Assembly: GCA_045226015.1 (NCBI GenBank)
Contig: JBGVBY010000008.1
Coordinates: 1 to 64,000, forward strand
Direction: 5' to 3'
DNA from: UBA2450 sp045226015
GTDB taxonomy: Bacteria; Bacillota_I; Bacilli_A; RFN20; CAG-826
DNA length: 64,000 nt
Part shown: positions 34,656 to 42,614 of the stretch, one piece after another
Layout: every line of letters begins with the position of its first letter
Position numbering within the stretch: position 1 is the first letter of the stretch
Translations under genes and position numbers: made by a program
Notes under the pieces: generated by a model
What the model was told of the DNA's origin: nothing
Database searches by the model: none
What the model saw: only the letters and a program-made list of their open reading frames with translations

Positions 34656-34913
34656 ATGAAGAAACAAGAACCATTTCATTATTGCGTGAAGCTTCCAGAG
34701 GTAGGGGCAGAATTAGCAGCTGAATTCATTCCTGAAGATCACATGACAAACATTTACTTTGTAAAAGACGGGAAACAACACATTTTAACTTTATTTCCTA
34801 ATAAGTCTATCGTTTGTGAAATTGATCTTAAAACAGACAAACTTAAATTCTTCGACGTAGTCTATAACGACAAAATTGGTCTATGCGAAGTGAGTAGAAA
34901 AAAAGTTAATTAA
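34656..34913 (+). CDS. Orphan small protein 2 of the four-gene operon
   Basis: 85 residues, with AAGAGGAG before the ATG. Two cysteines (positions about 10 and 54) and strands such as TNIYFVKDGKQHILTLF predict a small soluble beta protein. No signal or membrane segment. Like its neighbours it is short, soluble and made from a strong ribosome site. No family recognised. Confidence 0.65.
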   Translation: MKKQEPFHYCVKLPEVGAELAAEFIPEDHMTNIYFVKDGKQHILTLFPNKSIVCEIDLKTDKLKFFDVVYNDKIGLCEVSRKKVN

Positions 34914-34924
34914 GAGGATTACAT

Positions 34925-35242
34925 ATGAAGAAAATTGAAGCATATGCGGGTGATTGCGTATCAGACAATCTAAAAGTCATCATAGATGATTATCCAAACA
35001 AGGAGGGCAACAGCGAGCTTGCAATCAATCTAGATATTGGCGATAGTCTATTAAGTTTTTATAGAGAAATAAAAGAAGACGGGTCGGTTGAGTATGTTGT
35101 TATTAATGTTGATAAGAACAGCAAGAAGCTAACTAGATATATTGCCAAAGAAACTAACCATACAGTCATTTCTAGCGACTTTATTACTGGGTTAGTAAAA
35201 GTATTCAGATCAGTCCAAAACGAAGAAAAGGAGAGCGTTTAA
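34925..35242 (+). CDS. Orphan small protein 3 of the four-gene operon
   Basis: 105 residues, with AAGAGGA before the ATG and 11 bases from the previous stop. It is acidic (LDIGDSLLSFYREIKEDGS) and predicted to be soluble and mainly beta with a C-terminal helix. Its strand pattern is reminiscent of protein 1 (a Lys/Glu-rich start, LKVII or ELKIH strand), so the two may be distant duplicates, which is only an impression. No family recognised. Confidence 0.65.
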   Translation: MKKIEAYAGDCVSDNLKVIIDDYPNKEGNSELAINLDIGDSLLSFYREIKEDGSVEYVVINVDKNSKKLTRYIAKETNHTVISSDFITGLVKVFRSVQNEEKESV

Positions 35243-35244
35243 AT

Positions 35245-35535
35245 ATGTCTAAATTTGATTACAAAGAATATCAAAGAGTTATTGCTAGTGCTTATGCGGA
35301 TAGACCAAAGAAAGTTTATAGAAGAAAGCTATCTGATGATTTGAAAATCATTGTTAAGGTCGATGGTAATCAAGTTGTTGTTTATTCGATTTTTAAAAGA
35401 AATGTATGTATATCGTCTTTCGATAGTAGCAATATATCTTGCCTTCAACGATATTGGGATCACGAAACGAAAAGAATGACAGAATATTACCCAGAATATT
35501 TAACAAGTTATGAAGTAGAAGAATTGAAAATTTAA
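35245..35535 (+). CDS. Orphan small protein 4 of the four-gene operon
   Basis: 96 residues, basic in the N-terminal half (YADRPKKVYRRKLSDDLKII) and Tyr-rich at the end. AAAGGAG precedes the ATG, two bases after the previous stop. The middle part (LKIIVKVDGNQVVVYSIF) again predicts beta strands similar in layout to proteins 1-3. No signal or membrane segment. The stop abuts element copy R3. No family recognised. Confidence 0.65.
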   Translation: MSKFDYKEYQRVIASAYADRPKKVYRRKLSDDLKIIVKVDGNQVVVYSIFKRNVCISSFDSSNISCLQRYWDHETKRMTEYYPEYLTSYEVEELKI

Positions 35536-35536
35536 T

Positions 35537-35580
35537 GTCTCTCGAGCAGGGACCGAATCAGTGTAAATAAGTCTCATAAT
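35537..35580 (+). promoter_or_regulatory. 44-base repeated element, copy R3
   Basis: Begins GTCTCTCGAGCAGGGAC (stem GTCTCT/AGGGAC with one G-U) and ends AAGTCTCATAAT, 44 bases. It directly follows the last orphan gene, and no gene lies downstream on this strand before two terminators. Confidence 0.55.
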
Positions 35581-35700
35581 AGTGGTGTAAGGTGTGAAAA
35601 TTAATTGTAATGTTTTTGTAGCCTCCATCTTTCTAACTCACACCTTACTTACATCCCTTCACAGCCGTCCGTTTTACGAGTTCTTCGGGCGGCTTTTTCT
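35581..35700 (+). ncRNA. Possible small RNA downstream of R3, ending in a terminator
   Basis: GTAAGGTGTGA (35587-35597) and TCACACCTTAC (35638-35648) are a perfect 11-bp inverted repeat. Then AGCCGTCCG (35663-35671) pairs with CGGGCGGCT (35686-35694), followed by TTTTTCTTT. If CATAAT in R3 is a -10 box, a structured RNA of about 110 bases results. No open frame of note is present. Confidence 0.4.
35663..35700 (+). terminator. Intrinsic terminator closing the orphan cassette
   Basis: Nine-pair stem AGCCGTCCG/CGGGCGGCT with one G-U pair, then a T tract. Confidence 0.8.
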
Positions 35701-35773
35701 TTGTATATGAGGAAGGCAAAATTTAGACAAAACAGGAAAAATGGATTTGGACAATCACATAAATAATTAAAAT

Positions 35774-35808
35774 CGAAAAAAGTCGTCCATGAAGGGCGAC
35801 TTTTTCTA
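35774..35808. terminator. Terminator of the large lipoprotein gene (works on both strands)
   Basis: AAAAAAGTCGTCC (35776-35788) pairs with GGGCGACTTTTT (35794-35805). The stretch 35701-35773 between the two terminators holds no gene, only CAAAACAGG at 35728-35736, the inverse of CCTGTTTTG at 33652-33660. Confidence 0.8.
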
Positions 35809-35820
35809 TTAGTGTGATTT

Positions 35821-38031
35821 TTATTGTTGAGGATTATCAGTAACGATTACCTTAATACTTGAAACACCCTTAACTGGGATAATGGTGAATTTGAATTCTC
35901 CTTCAACTTCAGTTACTTGAGCTTCTTTACCATCATATGTAACAGTAATCTTTTTATCAAATAACCCATATTGAGTATCAGTGACTCCAAGAGTAAGGAC
36001 GATGGATTTACCAACTTCAACAGCTTCTTTTGGCAAATCTTTAATGATATATCCAGGGGTAGATGTTCCATCTAACGCTAAAGTGACGACTTGAGGTTTA
36101 GTTTGAATGAAGAAGTCATACTTTTTAGCGTTAGCGTTAAAGGTATAAGTAATAGAACCGTCTTCTTGGTTAAGAGTGTAATTGGTGTTCGCTAATCTCT
36201 TATCATTAACTTCGATAGAGTGAATTTCTTTAAATTCGTTTGGTGTTACTTTTACTGTAACACTGCTCTTACCATTAACTTCTAAAGCGCCTTCTTCAGT
36301 TAATTCTTGTCCATTAACTGTAATTTTATAAGCGCCTTTATTGAACACTAATGTTGATTTATAAGAATTGAGTTCAGCAACTGTCGCGTTGCTAAATAAT
36401 GCTGCTCTTTCTGATGCTGCAGTGCTTTTGTATTTGTTTGCTTGTTCTGAATTTAATGTAAAGAAGTATACATCTTCTTCTCCGCCTTCTTTAGGAGCAA
36501 CTTGTCTGGCTAAAGGCTTTCCACCAAATGAAAGAGTATTTAAATAAGCGGTTGGATGATCTTCACTTGCTAAGAGCGAAATGTACATTGCTCCGTCTTC
36601 TTCAGCACATAAGATAACACCTTTAGCCTTATCTTCACCTGTTAATATATCGATAACATCTTTTCCTTGTCTTTCTTCATCGCCTTCTTCAGCAGTAAAA
36701 GCAATAGTAAGTGGTTTTACACGTGGGATACTGAATTTATAATCATTGCTATCTTCTTGTTTTTCAATTGTGACACCATCAACGATGACTTTTAAATTCA
36801 TATATCCATTTTTAGCACGAAGATTAATTGTTTTGGTGGAACCATATAAGAGATCGGTTAAACCTAAAGAGTTAAATGGATCAGTTTCCATGAAGTGCTT
36901 AACGTATTTATTTGCGGAAGCGATATCTAGTTGTATATCTTTTTCTTCAACAGCTTTATCTACCCACTCTAAATCTAAAATGTTTGTTTTACTTTCTTCC
37001 TTAATAGGAGTAAGTAAATAAGTGACAATCTCCACTGGTGGTAAACCTGAGTCAGGATCTGGATAGAATTTGAAGACTCTAGCTTGTTCGCCTTTATATT
37101 TCACTAAAAGATCAGAGAAGAAATCTTTGTGATATTGATTCCATGTGAAATAGAGATAGTATGCTTGTCCAGCAATAAATTCACTATCAGCGGTTACTTC
37201 TTGTTTCTTCTGGAAGTCTATATATGTTGGTCCATTAAGGAAATAAACCTTATCGCCTTCCGTTAAGTTATTAAATCTTAATTTAATATTAAATGGGACG
37301 TATGGGACGGTGGTAATAACTATTTTTGAGATGACAACATCGCCCTTTGCTAAGAACAATAAGTCAGCGCGGTCTTCATCGTAACTAGTTTCACTATATT
37401 TCCAAACGCCATCTTCATATGAATCTTTATCGGTAGGCTCGTATGTAAGATTTTCTTTACCACTTACAAAAGTAAATACGATCTTATTAAGAAGTTCCCT
37501 CTTACCATATTTTGAATCATTATATAAGAAGACAAGTCTTTGATTGTTTTTGAGTGATAGATTACCATTTTTAATTAAATCATCATAATCAGCGTCTTGG
37601 TTATCAATATTAAGTCTAACTCCCTTTTTAGTTAACTCTTCAACATATTTTTCTGGAGTTAATTTATCAAAAGTGAAGATAATGATATTTTCGTTTTCTA
37701 CAGTTGTGACTTTTAATGTATATTCTTTTTCTTCAGTAGGAGTAAATGTGTAATTATTGGTGTTATTTGCTGGTGGCAATTCGACGTCATTCATTTTTAC
37801 TGAGGTGACATTATATTCTTCATTAAGTGCACTGACAGTGAATTCAATCGCTTTATTGAGTTCGTATACACCTTCTTGTAAAGAAGTTGTCATAAATTGA
37901 TTGGCTTCAATCTTAATTGACGCTTTTTTAGGAGCGGCAGGAGTAATAGGAGTGTCGCCTCCGTTGCCTCCACAGCTAGCTAAAAACATCCCAAATAAAA
38001 TAGGAAATAGTAAGGCTTTCATCTTTTTCAT
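35821..38031 (-). CDS. Large secreted lipoprotein, unknown function
   Basis: 736 residues. Signal with a canonical lipobox LASC, lipid attachment on Cys20, then a Gly/Asn/Thr linker. The rest is made of repeated beta-sandwich-like units; segments such as NEEYNVTSVKMNDVELPP and EFKEIHSIEVNDKRLAN recur in layout and end in aromatic or Thr-rich strands. This resembles divergent repeat domains of surface proteins, where the recurring words are TFTP and YTFNA. No enzymatic motif was found. GGAGG precedes the ATG. It has its own terminator and stands apart from its neighbours. Confidence 0.75.
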   Translation of the reverse strand: MKKMKALLFPILFGMFLASCGGNGGDTPITPAAPKKASIKIEANQFMTTSLQEGVYELNKAIEFTVSALNEEYNVTSVKMNDVELPPANNTNNYTFTPTEEKEYTLKVTTVENENIIIFTFDKLTPEKYVEELTKKGVRLNIDNQDADYDDLIKNGNLSLKNNQRLVFLYNDSKYGKRELLNKIVFTFVSGKENLTYEPTDKDSYEDGVWKYSETSYDEDRADLLFLAKGDVVISKIVITTVPYVPFNIKLRFNNLTEGDKVYFLNGPTYIDFQKKQEVTADSEFIAGQAYYLYFTWNQYHKDFFSDLLVKYKGEQARVFKFYPDPDSGLPPVEIVTYLLTPIKEESKTNILDLEWVDKAVEEKDIQLDIASANKYVKHFMETDPFNSLGLTDLLYGSTKTINLRAKNGYMNLKVIVDGVTIEKQEDSNDYKFSIPRVKPLTIAFTAEEGDEERQGKDVIDILTGEDKAKGVILCAEEDGAMYISLLASEDHPTAYLNTLSFGGKPLARQVAPKEGGEEDVYFFTLNSEQANKYKSTAASERAALFSNATVAELNSYKSTLVFNKGAYKITVNGQELTEEGALEVNGKSSVTVKVTPNEFKEIHSIEVNDKRLANTNYTLNQEDGSITYTFNANAKKYDFFIQTKPQVVTLALDGTSTPGYIIKDLPKEAVEVGKSIVLTLGVTDTQYGLFDKKITVTYDGKEAQVTEVEGEFKFTIIPVKGVSSIKVIVTDNPQQ

Positions 38032-38284
38032 TAATAAATCCTCCGAGTATGTACATTTATATTATAAACAGGGAAGCGCACAAAAGTGTCACACATTGGA
38101 AATCTATATAAATCTATTCCTACATAAATTGGTCATTATTTATAAATAATCAAGTAATGAGAAAGAAAAACATTGTTATTGTTATCGTCTGTTCATTCTT
38201 TTCTTTAATTGATTTGGTCAAGTAAATACTTTTTATTTATTTTATAAAAATAATATTAGATAATAACTATAAGGATTTTAATTT
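38032..38284. promoter_or_regulatory. Gene-free divergent control region
   Basis: About 250 AT-rich bases drive the lipoprotein (minus) and the hydantoinase operon (plus). AAGGA lies before the ATG at 38285, and TAATAT and GATAAT are candidate -10 boxes. I saw no strong dyad or terminator. Confidence 0.4.
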
Positions 38285-39661
38285 ATGGAATTTGATTTAT
38301 TGATTAAAAATGGTCGAGTTGTTTTGCCTACGGAGACAAAAGTAACCGATATCGCCGTTAAAGACGGTAAGATCGTTAAAGTGGGTAAAACTACTGCACC
38401 CGCTAAAGAGGTAGTGGACGCTACTGGTAAGATTGTCGTTCCAGGAGCAATAGATGTTCATACTCATTTAGCGATGCCATTTGGTGGAACAATATCTGCT
38501 GATGATTATTTTACTGGCACTAGAGCAGCCTTATGTGGTGGGACTACTACTATTATTGATTACCCATGTCAAAGAGCGGGCAAATCTATTAAAGAGACTT
38601 TGGCCCCAAGGTTTGAAATGTGCGAAAAAGATGCATGTTGTGATTATTCCTTCCACGTCGCTATTACAAACTTTAATGACGGTAAGATTTTAGAAGAAAT
38701 GGATGAAGCTTGTGCATCAGGTATTACCTCTTTTAAAGGCTATATGGTTTATAAAAAAGAAGGAATGATGGTGGACGATGGAATGATTTATCAACTTTTA
38801 CTTAGATGTAAAGAAGTTGGAGCAATGTTAAATTTACATGCTGAGAATCCAGATATCATTGATGTGAGAACTGAACAATTCTTAAAAGAAGGTAAAACTA
38901 GTGCATGGTATCACTATTTATCTAGACCAGAATTTGTCACAGCAGAAGCCGACAAAAGAGCGGTTCACTGGGCAACACACTTGAACGCTCCAGTATATAT
39001 TGTTCATATGTCTGATAAAGAAGGACTTGAAGCGATCATTGCGGCTAAAAAGCAAGGGTTTGATGTAAAGGTAGAAACTTGTCCACATTATTTAGAATTC
39101 ACAAATGAAGTATTTAAAAGAGAAAACGGTATTAACTTTGTCTGTTCTCCTCCAATGAAAGGACAAGATTCATTAGAAGCTTTATGGAAAGCGCTTAATG
39201 AGGGATATATTGATACAGTGGCTACAGACCACTGCCCATTCCAACAAGCAGAAAAATTATGGGGTAAAGATGACTTTACTAAAATTCCTAATGGTTGCGC
39301 AGGAATTGAAAATATGTATCCATATATGTTAAGTAAGGCTAATGAAGGTAAAACTACTTTTGAAACAGTAGTAAGAGTTTGTTCTTATAATCCTGCTAAA
39401 ATCTTTGGTTGTAAAAATAAAGGTAGCTTAGAAGTAGGAAAAGATGCGGATATTGTAATATTTGATCCTAAAAAAGAATTTACAGTGTCAGTAAGTAACA
39501 TGCATTCAAATTATGACCACACAATTTGGGAAGGATTTAAATGTCATGGTTATGTAACTTCTACTTATTTAAGAGGCAAATTAGTATTTAAAGATGGTGA
39601 ATTCCTTGGTGAACGAGGATATGGCCAATTTATTAAAAGAGAAAGGTATCAAGGTAAATAG
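38285..39661 (+). CDS. Dihydropyrimidinase / hydantoinase
   Basis: 458 residues of the amidohydrolase family. Metal ligands: His59 and His61 (DVHTHL), the carboxylated Lys of SFKGYMVYK, His of NLHAENPD, His of YIVHMSD, and Asp of VATDHCPF. It opens the ring of dihydrouracil, dihydrothymine or hydantoins to N-carbamoyl amino acids. The next gene hydrolyses that product and the third imports the substrate, so the operon is a catabolic unit. Allantoinase is an alternative, but the carboxylated Lys context and partner enzyme favour dihydropyrimidinase. Confidence 0.9.
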   Translation: MEFDLLIKNGRVVLPTETKVTDIAVKDGKIVKVGKTTAPAKEVVDATGKIVVPGAIDVHTHLAMPFGGTISADDYFTGTRAALCGGTTTIIDYPCQRAGKSIKETLAPRFEMCEKDACCDYSFHVAITNFNDGKILEEMDEACASGITSFKGYMVYKKEGMMVDDGMIYQLLLRCKEVGAMLNLHAENPDIIDVRTEQFLKEGKTSAWYHYLSRPEFVTAEADKRAVHWATHLNAPVYIVHMSDKEGLEAIIAAKKQGFDVKVETCPHYLEFTNEVFKRENGINFVCSPPMKGQDSLEALWKALNEGYIDTVATDHCPFQQAEKLWGKDDFTKIPNGCAGIENMYPYMLSKANEGKTTFETVVRVCSYNPAKIFGCKNKGSLEVGKDADIVIFDPKKEFTVSVSNMHSNYDHTIWEGFKCHGYVTSTYLRGKLVFKDGEFLGERGYGQFIKRERYQGK

Positions 39662-39663
39662 TT

Positions 39664-40935
39664 ATGGCGTATTTATGTGATTTAAAAAGAATGGAGAATA
39701 AGATTAAAACATTCTCCAAATTCGGTGATGCTGGTCATGGCGGGATTACCCGATATGCATTAAGTAAAGAAGACGAAATGGCACGTGATGAATTCGTTAA
39801 AAGAATGACTGCAATTGGTGCTAAAATCGAAGTCGATGATTTAGCGAATATGTACGCGACCATTGAAGGAAGCGACCCTAAAGCCAAACGCATTGTTATG
39901 GGTTCACACTGTGACTCTGTTAAAAACGGTGGTAATTATGATGGCATTTTAGGTGTTATGTCCGCAATGGAAGTATTAGAAACTGTTGTAGAAAAGAAAA
40001 TCCCTCATAAACATCCCTTAACCGCAATGATTTGGACTAATGAAGAAGGTTCTTTATATCCACCTGCCATTATGACTTCGGGAATGGTGGCGTATGAATA
40101 TCTTCCAGATAACATTAAGCCAAGTGTTGAATATTCCAAAATGATGGCGTCTATCAATGTTTTAGATAGAACGACAACCTATAAAGAAGCATTAGAAGCT
40201 TTTAAATATCGTGGTCCAAAATCAAATAGACTTTCTAGAGATAAATATGTCTGTAATTTTGAAACCCATATTGAACAAGGCCCTATATTAGAAGATGCGG
40301 GAAATATCGTTGGTGTTGTTGATTGTGTTCTTGGAATGTTTAATTATCGTTTGGAATTCCATGGACAAACTACTCACGCAGGTACTTTCCCAATGAATAA
40401 AAGAAAAGACGCTTTATATGCTGCTTCACTTGCTTTAGTGGAACTACATGAAAAAGTTGACGCTTTAAAACGTCCAGAACTCGTCTATACAACTGGAGAA
40501 ATTGTCTGTCACCCAGATGTTCATACTTGTGTTCCTGATTACGTCAATTTCTCTCTAGATGTCCGTCATGAAGATCCAAAAGTATTAGAAAAAGTTTTAG
40601 CGATTGTGAAGTCTTTTGATGGCAAAACCTTTGCAAAATGTACCTGCAAAGTCGTTCCTATGTGGAATCGAGATACAGTGTATTGGGATAAAAAATTAGT
40701 GAGTTTTGTCAAAGAATCATGCGAAGAATTAGGTGTTAAACATCAATATATCCATAGTGGAGCAGGTCATGATGCGCAGTTTGTGTCTTATATCATTCCT
40801 ACCACAATGATTTTTGTGCAATCTAAAGCAGGATTATCACATTGCGAAGATGAATATTCTGATCCAAGTCACTGTACAATGGGCGCGAGTGTGATGCTTA
40901 ACGCAGTATTAAAAGCTGATAAATATTATGAGTAA
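39664..40935 (+). CDS. N-carbamoyl-amino-acid hydrolase (beta-ureidopropionase type, M20)
   Basis: 423 residues, zinc-dependent M20 amidase. Metal motifs: GSHCDSVKNGGNYDG (His and Asp), WTNEEGS (Glu pair) and a late His in HCEDEYSD; the dimer domain contains GQTTHAGTFPM. It removes carbamate and ammonia from N-carbamoyl-beta-alanine or similar compounds. It begins two bases after the dihydropyrimidinase and overlaps the permease gene by eight bases. Members of the family also act on allantoate, so the substrate depends on the first enzyme. Confidence 0.9.
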   Translation: MAYLCDLKRMENKIKTFSKFGDAGHGGITRYALSKEDEMARDEFVKRMTAIGAKIEVDDLANMYATIEGSDPKAKRIVMGSHCDSVKNGGNYDGILGVMSAMEVLETVVEKKIPHKHPLTAMIWTNEEGSLYPPAIMTSGMVAYEYLPDNIKPSVEYSKMMASINVLDRTTTYKEALEAFKYRGPKSNRLSRDKYVCNFETHIEQGPILEDAGNIVGVVDCVLGMFNYRLEFHGQTTHAGTFPMNKRKDALYAASLALVELHEKVDALKRPELVYTTGEIVCHPDVHTCVPDYVNFSLDVRHEDPKVLEKVLAIVKSFDGKTFAKCTCKVVPMWNRDTVYWDKKLVSFVKESCEELGVKHQYIHSGAGHDAQFVSYIIPTTMIFVQSKAGLSHCEDEYSDPSHCTMGASVMLNAVLKADKYYE

Positions 40936-42385
40936 ACCAACCGAACAACAATTTAAAAAGAAACTCAATCCGATGGATGTATGGGCCATTGCTTTTGGCT
41001 GCATTATTGGTTGGGGTGCTTTTATTAATCCGGGCGAGAAATTCTTACCTGATTCTGGTGTAGCGGGTACCGCAATTGCGATCGCTATAGGAGCAATCAT
41101 CATGATTGTTATTTCTATAAGCTATGCCTATATGATTAAAAAACATCCAAAAGCCGGTGGAGAATTTATCTTTGCAAAACAATGCTTTGGAAGAATCCCT
41201 GCTTATATATGTGGATGGTTTTTAATTGCTGCTTATTTATCTAATGTTCCTTTAAATTCTACTGCTTTAGGTTTAGTGGTAGATGGCTTAGCTCCTAATG
41301 CATTAAGAGGAGTTCATTTATATACAATTGCGAATAACCCTATTTATTTAGGAGAAGTATTACTTTCTTGTGGAGTATTAATCTTATTTGCAGTTATTAA
41401 TATGCTTGGAACTAAAAAAGCGGGAATAGTGCAAACCATTTTAGCGGTGTTACTTGGCTCTACTGTATTGATTTTAGTGATCGCTGCAATTGCTTCTCCA
41501 CTTACTAAATGGGAAAATATTGGCTCTATTTGGGGATATTTTAAATTACCGGATGATCCTAAACTTGGCTCTACTGGTATTATGTCTTCAATATTAGCAA
41601 CTTTAGCGATTGCCCCTTGGGCATTTGTTGGATTTGAAACGATTCCTCAAGCGGCAGAAGAATTTAAATTTAGTTTTAAAAAAGTCATCTTCATCATGGT
41701 GATTGCGATTATATTTGGAACATTTGTTTATATCGCTAATAATACAATTACGGCGTTAGTGATTAAAAATTGGCCAGAATATATTGCTGGCGGAGGAAGA
41801 TGGCCGTTACTATACGCTGCTCAACAAATATTAGGTGAAACTGCTGGTAGTATTATTGTAGGAGTGGCAGTATTAAGCGCGATTTTATCAGGAATTATGG
41901 GCTTCTATATGGCGTCTTCCCGACTTATCTTCTCTATGGGAAGAGAAGGATATTTACCAAAATTTTTTGGTAAAGTAGATAGAAAATTCTCTGTTCCTCA
42001 ATTTGCCATTTTATTCTGTTTATTCATTTCTTTAATTGGACCATTTTTAGGTAGAAACGCTTTAACTTGGTTTATGGATATGGCCTCTATTGGTACTTCT
42101 ATTGGTTTTGGCTTTACTTGTTTATCAGCCTTTATCACCATGGTTAAAGAAAAAGACGGCAATATCTTCTCTAAGATTATTATGATGCTAGGATTTGTTT
42201 TTGCTTTATTATTTATCTTTATTCAATTAGTGCCACTCGGCTTAGGAGTTAACTTTACTGTTCCTTCTTATATCATCTTTGCGGTATGGGTCGCTTTAGG
42301 GGCTATCTTATTTATTTATCAGTTTATAATTAAAAAGAAAGACCCGCCTATTGAGACTAGTGAAGAAAGTATTTCTACAGAATAA
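40928..42385 (+). CDS. APC-family amino acid/nucleobase permease
   Basis: 485 residues with about twelve hydrophobic segments. The APC-family signature in helix 1 appears as GCIIGWGAFINPGEKFLPDSG. The tail is short and acidic. Its overlap with the carbamoylase gene ties it to uptake of a hydantoin, dihydropyrimidine or product amino acid (inference). No terminator hairpin of good quality follows its stop. Confidence 0.85.
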   Translation: MSKPTEQQFKKKLNPMDVWAIAFGCIIGWGAFINPGEKFLPDSGVAGTAIAIAIGAIIMIVISISYAYMIKKHPKAGGEFIFAKQCFGRIPAYICGWFLIAAYLSNVPLNSTALGLVVDGLAPNALRGVHLYTIANNPIYLGEVLLSCGVLILFAVINMLGTKKAGIVQTILAVLLGSTVLILVIAAIASPLTKWENIGSIWGYFKLPDDPKLGSTGIMSSILATLAIAPWAFVGFETIPQAAEEFKFSFKKVIFIMVIAIIFGTFVYIANNTITALVIKNWPEYIAGGGRWPLLYAAQQILGETAGSIIVGVAVLSAILSGIMGFYMASSRLIFSMGREGYLPKFFGKVDRKFSVPQFAILFCLFISLIGPFLGRNALTWFMDMASIGTSIGFGFTCLSAFITMVKEKDGNIFSKIIMMLGFVFALLFIFIQLVPLGLGVNFTVPSYIIFAVWVALGAILFIYQFIIKKKDPPIETSEESISTE

Positions 42386-42614
42386 AAATAGTGATAAAAA
42401 AAGTTTGTCTTTTCCTAACGAATCGAACCTAGCTAAGACAACTCAGTAATTAAAATGAAATTAGCTGCCCCAAAATGAAGTGAACCCCAAAACGGACACA
42501 CTTCAAAAAAGGCGGTTTTATTTATTTGTATGCGTGTACGCTAATATGCGTACGCTTGACTAATCCAATCGCTACTTTTAAAATAATGTTTGCTAAATTT
42601 ATAGGGAGTGCATT
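42386..42614 (+). other. Intergenic scar-like stretch and promoter of the surface protein
   Basis: GAAGTG and CACTTC flank ACCCCAAAACGGACA (about 42478-42503), a sequence style seen at IS3-family ends, but no transposase remains. The word GCGTAC or its inverse occurs as GTACGC (42536-42541) and GCGTAC (42548-42553). A clear promoter follows: TTGACT (42556-42561), 17 bp, TAAAAT (42579-42584), and AGGGAG before the ATG at 42615. Confidence 0.5.

Noticed and set aside
33818..35580. 44-base elements as a CRISPR array
   Set aside because: Three or four copies 0.5-1.2 kb apart with whole genes between them, and variable interiors; this is not repeat-spacer architecture, and no cas gene is present.
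33580..35740. Cassette as a tyrosine-integrase element inserted at the rpsR end
   Set aside because: The copied rpsR end is inverted rather than direct, no direct repeat was found at the right side, and there is no integrase gene.
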